DNA of 11,072 bases from Candidatus Cloacimonas sp. 4484_140 (GTDB taxonomy: Bacteria > Cloacimonadota > Cloacimonadia > JGIOTU-2). The position numbers and the translations under genes were made by a program. The notes under the pieces were generated by a model. It did no database searches, was not told the origin of the DNA, and saw only the letters and a list, made by a program, of their open reading frames with translations. Positions 6,523 to 11,072 of this stretch are shown in pieces. Positions within the stretch are counted from its first letter, which is position 1. Every line of letters starts with the position of its first letter. The stretch covers positions 1 through 11,072 of the forward strand of contig MVCT01000010.1 in the NCBI GenBank assembly GCA_002049945.1, read 5' to 3'.

Positions 6523-7461
6523 ATGAAGAACAGGTTAGAATTGGTTAAGAAATTAAAAGTAAAAAATAACATCACTGAATATAACCTTAAAATGTTCAGG
6601 GAATTTAAAAGATCATTAAAACATATTATCTTTGATGAAACTTTAACACTCTATATTCTTAGACCTATTGCTTTCATCTTTGTTAAATTGATCTATAAAA
6701 CGTCGATAACACCTAACCAGGTATCTATGATGACCATAATTACAGGTTTGATCAGTGGATTTATTTTCTCAAAAGGAACTGCAACCTGTTTTATTATTGC
6801 AGGTTCATTGCACTTCTTCTGTCTGGTTTTGGATTGTGTTGATGGAATGGTCGCTCGTTTGAAAAAAAGCGGAACTGCAATTGGGCGAATTATAGATGGA
6901 TTTGCTGATTATTCAGTTGGTGTAGCTGTGTTTATTGGTTACGGAATTGGTTTAGCTAATGCCGGCTATCAGCTTCCATTTTCTCTTTCAATATCTCACT
7001 GGATACTCCTTGTCATTTCCGCTGCCAGCTGGATTTTTCATTCTATGATCGTAGATTATTATCGAGTTGAATTTATGGCTCATGGTCTTGGTAAAATTAA
7101 ATCCACGTGGGAGGAAAAAAAGCACTTTACAGATGAATTACAGAAAATAAAACATGAAAAAGGGAAATTATTCGAAAAAATTCTTATTGCTCTCTTTCTG
7201 GGATATTCACACCTCCAACGTTTCCGATTGGATAAAAAAGAAATTTATGACCGTAGAACATATTATAAAAAAAATAAAACATTGATACACCTCTGGTTCT
7301 GGATAGGACCAACTGCGCAAGCTTTCGTAATGATCATTTCTGCAATGTTATTCCGACCCATAATTTTCTTTTTTTACATTATCGTACTGGCAAATATCTG
7401 GATGATTGTACTATGGATAATTCAGGTAAAAGTAAATAAAAAAATCCTTATTAAAGAATAA
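6523..7461 (+). CDS. CDP-alcohol phosphatidyltransferase family membrane enzyme
   Basis: This 312-residue integral membrane enzyme carries the complete family signature D-x2-D-G-x2-A-R-x8-G-x3-D-x3-D at D104, D107, G108, A111, R112, G121, D125 and D129. Such enzymes displace CMP from a CDP-alcohol with a second alcohol to make phospholipid headgroups or related products. SITPNQVSMMTIITGLISG (61-79) is the usual helix before the motif. About six hydrophobic helices are visible, with a charged insert at 190-255 rich in Lys and Glu that separates the last two helices from the core. The insert makes it longer than minimal family members; the acceptor is unknown. It starts one base after the previous stop with no ribosome site. 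By eye its codons favour A and T endings more than its neighbours, and a duplicated tail of the previous gene follows it, both suggesting acquisition. Confidence 0.92.
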   Translation: MKNRLELVKKLKVKNNITEYNLKMFREFKRSLKHIIFDETLTLYILRPIAFIFVKLIYKTSITPNQVSMMTIITGLISGFIFSKGTATCFIIAGSLHFFCLVLDCVDGMVARLKKSGTAIGRIIDGFADYSVGVAVFIGYGIGLANAGYQLPFSLSISHWILLVISAASWIFHSMIVDYYRVEFMAHGLGKIKSTWEEKKHFTDELQKIKHEKGKLFEKILIALFLGYSHLQRFRLDKKEIYDRRTYYKKNKTLIHLWFWIGPTAQAFVMIISAMLFRPIIFFFYIIVLANIWMIVLWIIQVKVNKKILIKE

Positions 7462-7478
7462 ATTTCCCGAGAAATTTA
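7459..7478 (+). other. AT-rich hairpin over the phosphatidyltransferase stop
   Basis: TAAATTTC (7459-7466) pairs perfectly with GAAATTTA (7471-7478) around the loop CCGA. The hairpin covers the stop codon. No T-run follows, so it is a poor terminator candidate; it may instead affect RNA stability. Confidence 0.35.
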
Positions 7479-7491
7479 CATTATTGATTAA

Positions 7492-7545
7492 ATGGATATG
7501 AAAATCATAAAAGTTGACCAAATAATTTTACAGAATGGTTCATAA
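7492..7545 (+). pseudogene. Remnant of the 3' end of a second copy of the membrane protein gene
   Basis: The frame reads MDMKIIKVDQIILQNGS and stop. It matches the last 13 residues of the membrane protein at 6480-6521 (MDRKIIKVDLIIL) at 11 of 13 positions. Of the six differing codons, four are synonymous, which points to divergence as coding sequence rather than chance. Immediately upstream the frame has a stop codon and no similarity, so only a stub remains. No ribosome site precedes its ATG, so it is unlikely to be translated. It sits directly after the phosphatidyltransferase gene, as expected if that gene entered by recombination at the 3' end of the membrane protein gene. Chance similarity in AT-rich DNA is not excluded. 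Confidence 0.45.
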
Positions 7546-7546
7546 C

Positions 7547-7560
7547 AAATTCATGAATTT
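7547..7560. promoter_or_regulatory. 14-bp perfect palindrome upstream of citDE (possible operator)
   Basis: AAATTCATGAATTT is its own reverse complement and lies about 30 bases before the CitDE start. It could be a dimeric repressor site. Roughly one such palindrome is expected by chance in 11 kb, so the call is weak. Confidence 0.25.
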
Positions 7561-7580
7561 AATTAATTTCTATAATAAAT

Positions 7581-7585
7581 AGGAG
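7581..7585 (+). promoter_or_regulatory. Ribosome binding site of the CitD-CitE gene
   Basis: AGGAG ends five bases before the ATG at 7591. It is one of the strongest ribosome sites in the window and fits translation of citDE independent of the upstream genes. Confidence 0.7.
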
Positions 7586-7590
7586 ATAGT

Positions 7591-8775
7591 ATGGCAAAGA
7601 TTGCATCGGCTGGAAATTACGGACCAAGAATCCGCTCCGATTGCATGGTGACAATAGAGCTAACAAACAGCGGTGGAATACAAATAGAACTCGTCAGCAA
7701 AGTGAAGAATTATTTTGGAGATCATATTATTTCTCTAGCTCAAGATGAACTTGCATTTTTCCGTATTGAAAACGCCAAGGTAAAGATCGAAGATCGTGGT
7801 GCTCTCGATTTTGTTATCATAGCCCGTATCGAAGCAGCGCTAAAGAAAGCAGATAACTCCATTAGTAAATCATACTTGCCGGAAATGAAAAAGCATTGCA
7901 AGTATAAAACTGCAAAAGACCGGTTAAGACGTTCACGGCTCTATCTGCCGGGTGGCTCACCAAAGCTGATGATGAATGCAGGTCTGCATGGTGCTGACGC
8001 AATTATTCTCGATCTGGAAGATTCGGTCCATCCTGATGAAAAAGACTCAGCACGATTACTTGTAAGAAATGCACTCAGAACAATAGACTTCAAGGGCTCG
8101 GAAAGGATGGTTCGTATCAACCAGCTTCCTTTGGGCTTCGAAGATATCAAAGAAATTATTAATGAGAATGTTCATGTTGTGCTCATCCCAAAATGCGAAT
8201 CCAAACAACAAGTTATCGACATTAATACATATATTAAGAAACTTAAAAAAGGCAAATCTCCCGTTTTCCTCATGCCAATAATCGAATCTGCAAAAGGAGT
8301 TATGAATGCCTATGAAATTGCAACTGCCTGCGATAATGTTATTGCGTTGACACTTGGCCTGGAAGATTATACAGCAGATATTGGTGTTAGACGATCCAAA
8401 TCTGAAAAGGAATGTTTTTTTGCCAAAAGTATGGTAGTCAATGCTGCAAAAGCTGCGGGTGTACAGGCGATTGATACAGTGTTCTCAGATGTTGGTGATA
8501 TGGATGGCTTATATGAAAATGTGAAACAGGCAAAAGCAATGGGATTTGATGGAAAAGGGTGTATTCATCCTCGCCAGATCAAGGTCGTGCACGAAGCGTT
8601 CTTGCCCACAGAAGAAGAATTGGCAAGAGCCGAGAAAATCGTTGAAGCGTTTAATATTGCCAAAAAGGAAGGCAAGGGAGTTGTATCGCTTGGGAGCAAA
8701 ATGATCGATCCTCCTGTAGTAAAACAAGCCCAGCATATCCTGAAAATAGCAAAGCTCGGAGGTATGATAAAATGA
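7591..8775 (+). CDS. citE: Citrate lyase-type acyl carrier (CitD)-beta subunit (CitE) fusion
   Basis: This 394-residue protein joins two citrate lyase subunits that are normally separate. Residues 1-95 resemble the acyl carrier CitD: SDCMVTIEL near 16-24, VKNYFGDHI (38-46) and VKIEDRGALDFVIIARIEAAL (64-84). Residues from about 111 to 394 are CitE: RLYLPGGSPKLMMNAGLHGADAIILDLEDSV (116-146), VRIN (174-177), IESAKGVMNAYEIA (231-244), LGLEDYTADIGV (255-266) and GKGCIHPRQI (321-330). By analogy with CitE-like proteins, E232 and D259 would bind magnesium. CitE cleaves citryl-ACP to oxaloacetate and acetyl-ACP. The usual attachment region A-G-T-L-E-S-x-D reads A-G-N-Y-G-P-R-I-R-S-D, three residues longer, with S16 as the likely prosthetic-group site. 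Citramalate or another acid is a possible substrate. A linker of about 15 residues joins the domains. The stop overlaps citF as ATGA. Confidence 0.88.
   Translation: MAKIASAGNYGPRIRSDCMVTIELTNSGGIQIELVSKVKNYFGDHIISLAQDELAFFRIENAKVKIEDRGALDFVIIARIEAALKKADNSISKSYLPEMKKHCKYKTAKDRLRRSRLYLPGGSPKLMMNAGLHGADAIILDLEDSVHPDEKDSARLLVRNALRTIDFKGSERMVRINQLPLGFEDIKEIINENVHVVLIPKCESKQQVIDINTYIKKLKKGKSPVFLMPIIESAKGVMNAYEIATACDNVIALTLGLEDYTADIGVRRSKSEKECFFAKSMVVNAAKAAGVQAIDTVFSDVGDMDGLYENVKQAKAMGFDGKGCIHPRQIKVVHEAFLPTEEELARAEKIVEAFNIAKKEGKGVVSLGSKMIDPPVVKQAQHILKIAKLGGMIK
8758..8762 (+). promoter_or_regulatory. Ribosome binding site of citF inside citDE
   Basis: GGAGG ends nine bases before the citF ATG, within the last codons of citDE. 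It fixes the start at 8772 and provides strong initiation in addition to coupling. Confidence 0.75.
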
Positions 8776-10334
8776 AAAAAGCAGATAAATTTGTAAAAAA
8801 TGCAGCGGGACGTCTTGTACCTACAATTATCAACGGGAAGAAGGTCATACCTTTCCAGGGAGTTAATAAATTCAGACCCACACATAGAGGTGCAGCACCG
8901 CGAGTGCCGACATGTATAGATTATCCAAAAGATTGTAATAAGATCGTTGATTCCTTAAAAGAAGCGCTTATAAAATCCGGACTGAAAGATGGAATGACTA
9001 TCTCGACACATCATCATTATCGAAATGGCGACTATGTTGCAAACTGGATATTTGATATTGCTGCAGAACTCGGTGTAAAAAATCTAATATGGGCTCCAAG
9101 TGCTGCATTCCCATGTCATGCTCCAATCATTAAGCATCTTGAATCCGGTGTAGTACATCACATTGAAGGAAGTTTGAATGGTCCTCTTGGCGATTTTTGT
9201 AGTCACGGCAAAATGAAGGGACTTGGTTACCTGAGAAGTCACGGCGGCAGATATAGAGCTGTGGCAGATGGTGAGCTTCATATTGACATTGCAGTACTGG
9301 CTGCATCTGCTGCAGATATGATGGGAAATGCAAACGGCGTTTTGGGAAAGCATCCATTCGGTCCGATATCGTTCTTGAAAGTTGATTCCAAAAATGCAGA
9401 CCGGTCAATTATTGTAACAGACACTTTAATAGATTTCCCCTGCTACCCATGGGAAATAATGGGCAATGATGTGGATTTTGTTGTTGTAGTAGATGAGATC
9501 GGTGATCCGGAAAAAATCGTATCCGGTACGACAAGTTTAACGAAAAGTCCCGATAGATTGCTTATTGCTGAATATGCTGCCAAATTTGTTGAAGCTGCCG
9601 GAATATTAAAAGACGGCATGAATTTTCAGGCAGGCGCAGGCGGAATTTCACTTGCATTTACCGATTTTGTGAATAAGATGATGATAGAGAAAGGCATCAA
9701 GGCAAGAAGTATGATCGGCGGAAGCACAAAATACCTTGTGGATATGATGAATAATGGTCGTACAGACTACATATTTGACGGACAAACCTTTGGCTTGGAA
9801 GCTATCTCATCGCTTAGAGATAATCCGAGACATATCCCAATCGATGTATTTGATAGTTACGATTTCCATGCAAAAAGTAATCTTGTGAAGATGATGGATG
9901 TGATCGTACTTGGCAGCACAGAAGTCGATGTTAATTTTAATGCAAACTGCGTCACTCATAGCGATGGGCGCATGCTTCATGGCATTGGGGGCTTCCAGAA
10001 TTGCATGATGGCAAAATGTACTATTATCGCAGTCCCTACATTTAGAGATAGAATTCCTGTGATAAAAAACGAAGTTACCACTCTTGTAGCTCCAGGCGAA
10101 CTGGTCGATGTAATTGTGACAGAGCGTGGAATTGCGATCAATCCCAGAAGAAAGGATCTGATAGCTGCAACAAAAAATTCTGGACTTCCTATCCGAGATA
10201 TAATGGATATTAAAAAAGAAGTTGATGACATGTGCGGTGTTCCGGCGAAGCCAAAACTTTCCGATGAAGCTGTGGCTGTGGTTGAATGGGTGGATGGAAC
10301 AATTCTTGATACAATAAGAAGGGTTGAGGAATAA
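8772..10334 (+). CDS. citF: Citrate lyase-type alpha subunit (ACP transferase), CitF
   Basis: This 520-residue protein matches CitF over the usual length. CitF transfers the ACP thioester from acetate to citrate, giving citryl-ACP for CitE. Visible family motifs are THHHYRNGDYV (79-89), SHGGRYRAV (156-164), GNANG (185-189), VVVVDEIGDPEKIVSGTT (237-254), FQAGAGGISLAFT (285-297) and VILGSTEVDVNFN (378-390, canonical ATEID). The usual glycine motif GSGGHxD reads GIGGFQN (404-410), a clear departure. A strong GGAGG (8758-8762) nine bases before the ATG, plus ATGA overlap with citDE, supports equal production of both subunits. The accessory genes citC, citX and citG, needed to charge and install the ACP group, are not in this window. 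A cytoplasmic complex with the fusion protein is inferred. Family is confident; substrate is less so. Confidence 0.9.
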   Translation: MKKADKFVKNAAGRLVPTIINGKKVIPFQGVNKFRPTHRGAAPRVPTCIDYPKDCNKIVDSLKEALIKSGLKDGMTISTHHHYRNGDYVANWIFDIAAELGVKNLIWAPSAAFPCHAPIIKHLESGVVHHIEGSLNGPLGDFCSHGKMKGLGYLRSHGGRYRAVADGELHIDIAVLAASAADMMGNANGVLGKHPFGPISFLKVDSKNADRSIIVTDTLIDFPCYPWEIMGNDVDFVVVVDEIGDPEKIVSGTTSLTKSPDRLLIAEYAAKFVEAAGILKDGMNFQAGAGGISLAFTDFVNKMMIEKGIKARSMIGGSTKYLVDMMNNGRTDYIFDGQTFGLEAISSLRDNPRHIPIDVFDSYDFHAKSNLVKMMDVIVLGSTEVDVNFNANCVTHSDGRMLHGIGGFQNCMMAKCTIIAVPTFRDRIPVIKNEVTTLVAPGELVDVIVTERGIAINPRRKDLIAATKNSGLPIRDIMDIKKEVDDMCGVPAKPKLSDEAVAVVEWVDGTILDTIRRVEE

Positions 10335-10364
10335 TAATCTCATAAATTATCATATTATCGAAAT

Positions 10365-10404
10365 ATTGAGGGTGAGAATTACCATTCTCACCTTCGGTTT
10401 TTTT
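10365..10404 (+). terminator. Rho-independent terminator of the nusB-citF run
   Basis: GGTGAGAAT (10371-10379) pairs perfectly with ATTCTCACC (10384-10392) around the loop TACC. The stem can extend outward with A-T, G-C and G-T pairs to 10365/10398. Seven T residues follow at 10398-10404. It lies 30 bases after the citF stop and is the only strong terminator seen in the window. Confidence 0.92.
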
Positions 10405-10417
10405 ACAAACATTCAAG

Positions 10418-10436
10418 GTGTAATAGACCATTACAC
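10418..10436. repeat. Small hairpin after the terminator
   Basis: GTGTAAT (10418-10424) pairs perfectly with ATTACAC (10430-10436) around a five-base loop. No T-run follows, so it is not an evident terminator. Confidence 0.4.
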
Positions 10437-10455
10437 GGCACACTCATTAAAAATA

Positions 10456-10487
10456 TGTCATTTCTCCCGATGAATCGGGAATCCAGT
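10456..10487. repeat. REP-like palindrome, copy 1
   Basis: The element starts TGTCATT and ends GGGAATCCAGT, with stem TCCCGA (10465-10470) and TCGGGA (10475-10480) around TGAA. The same ends recur at 10662-10721. Elements with these ends are widely scattered between genes in many bacterial genomes. Confidence 0.6.
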
Positions 10488-10661
10488 TTTGATTAATGGG
10501 ACGCAGACCCACACAGATCGAACTAATCCTCGCTGATATAAATATTTATATTTTACTACCAGTCTTCGTTACACTTCAGTCTTCGCTATGCCCCGACAGG
10601 ACGCCTTGGCAGGCAGAGGAATTATTAACTTGTAGGAAGGAAATCTCATATAAAAAGGGCA

Positions 10662-10721
10662 TGTCATTCCCAACTTGCCTGTCGAGTCGTAATGAAATGG
10701 AGACTGAATTGGGAATCCAGT
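10662..10721. repeat. REP-like palindrome, copy 2 with a long centre
   Basis: The element starts TGTCATTCCCAA and ends TTGGGAATCCAGT; ATTCCCAA (10666-10673) pairs with TTGGGAAT (10709-10716). Thirty-five bases separate the arms, against four in copy 1, so this is a related element with an expanded centre. Confidence 0.6.
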
Positions 10722-10785
10722 CTTTCCATTTATCTTTTAGTTTGCAAGTTCAACATATGAACAAGTATAGACGATTCTGCTAATC

Positions 10786-10811
10786 CGTAACCAAGCTGGG
10801 GCTTGGTTACG
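10786..10811. repeat. Perfect 11-bp inverted repeat
   Basis: CGTAACCAAGC (10786-10796) and GCTTGGTTACG (10801-10811) are perfect reverse complements around TGGG. The T-run needed for a terminator is absent. Its right arm is part of a tandem repeat unit. Confidence 0.6.
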
Positions 10812-10849
10812 AGAGTATGAGGTGGGAGCTTGATAATGAGAGTACGAAG
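10797..10849 (+). repeat. Two degenerate tandem units of about 27 bp
   Basis: Unit one (10797-10822) and unit two (10823-10849) align with one gap and about 20 of 26 bases the same; both contain G-rich starts, a CTTG core and GAGAGTA. They look like diverged copies of an intergenic repeat. Confidence 0.45.
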
Positions 10850-11072
10850 TGTAAAGGTTCAAGAATCCCCGTGCCTTATGATTCCTTATTCGTGGCAATG
10901 AATAACCTACCCAAATGCTTGTTAAAAAGCCTTACTTTGTAATCTAATCTAAATAAGTTGACTTAATTTTCACCAATTTTTAAGAGAAGAAAGGAGATTT
11001 CAAGAAAATGATCCAGGATATAAATTTTTAAAAAGCAATTTCATTAATAATCATTTTTTTAATGGTTTTTTG

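Larger units (their letters stand above)
10405..11072. other. Non-coding region of hairpins and degenerate repeats
   Basis: This 670-base stretch has no open frame with a family resemblance or convincing start. It holds a hairpin at 10418-10436, two palindromes of the TGTCATTCCC...GGGAATCCAGT kind, duplicated CAGTCTTCG motifs (10560-10568 and 10577-10585), a perfect 11-bp inverted repeat at 10786-10811 overlapping a 27-bp tandem repeat, and AT-rich sequence to the end. The look is of accumulated intergenic repeats rather than a decayed gene. Confidence 0.6.

Noticed and set aside
7571..7576. Perfect TATAAT before citDE as a promoter -10
   Set aside because: Transcription would begin inside the ribosome site at 7581-7585 and no -35 hexamer is at the right distance.
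9807..10343. 178-codon frame antisense to citF
   Set aside because: The strand carrying citF has full family motifs; the antisense translation is rich in His, Ile and Cys with no domain and no ribosome site.
10496..10783. 95-codon open frame on the plus strand in the non-coding end region
   Set aside because: It runs through a REP-like palindrome and duplicated motifs, has no ribosome site, and its translation has no recognisable domain.
10405..11072. A CRISPR array or tRNA in the end region
   Set aside because: The repeats are not regularly spaced or identical, and no cloverleaf or other RNA gene pattern was found.

Overview
The window is an 11-kb bacterial segment, AT-rich by eye, with dense gene packing and mostly Shine-Dalgarno starts. 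NusB shows it is bacterial. A citrate-lyase-type fusion, radical SAM chemistry and intergenic palindromes of the TGTCATTCCC...GGGAATCCAGT kind fit an uncultured anaerobe. Cloacimonadota or a neighbouring phylum is possible, but this is a guess from memory of such genomes and the phylum is not established by the sequence.

Layout. Positions 40-1950 (minus strand) hold an HD-domain hydrolase and a PIN-PhoH ATPase, read from a recognisable promoter at 1988-2016. Divergently, a nine-gene plus-strand run starts with nusB at 2122 and ends at a strong intrinsic terminator at 10365-10404. Its order is nusB, a family 2 glycosyltransferase, an MntA-HepT toxin-antitoxin pair, a radical SAM/SPASM-like enzyme, a membrane protein (degenerate PP2C-like domain, one membrane helix, PQQ-like repeats), a CDP-alcohol phosphatidyltransferase, a CitD-CitE fusion and CitF. 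Most junctions overlap by a few bases (ATGA at three of them), so most of the run is probably one translationally coupled operon. The citrate-lyase-like pair follows a 129-bp gap and may be partly independent. Positions 10405-11072 carry no credible gene, only hairpins and degenerate repeats.

How the genes may work together. The glycosyltransferase, radical SAM enzyme, pseudophosphatase-like membrane protein and phosphatidyltransferase look like an uncharacterised envelope lipid or glycolipid set. CitDE and CitF would form a lyase cleaving citrate or a related acid such as citramalate, but no citC, citX or citG is in the window.

Most interesting observations. (1) The toxin-antitoxin pair is bracketed by an 8-bp direct repeat, TAAACCAT. 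Removing one repeat copy plus the module (636 bp) would leave the glycosyltransferase protein unchanged and join it to the radical SAM gene by an ATGA overlap, the same junction used elsewhere in the operon. (2) The phosphatidyltransferase gene is followed by a degenerate second copy of the 3' end of the gene before it (11 of 13 residues alike, 4 of 6 differing codons synonymous). Both cargos therefore appear to have entered at the 3' end of an operon gene and left a duplicated tail. (3) The citrate-lyase-like proteins depart from canonical motifs at the ACP attachment region and in a glycine-rich CitF motif, so the substrate is not certain.
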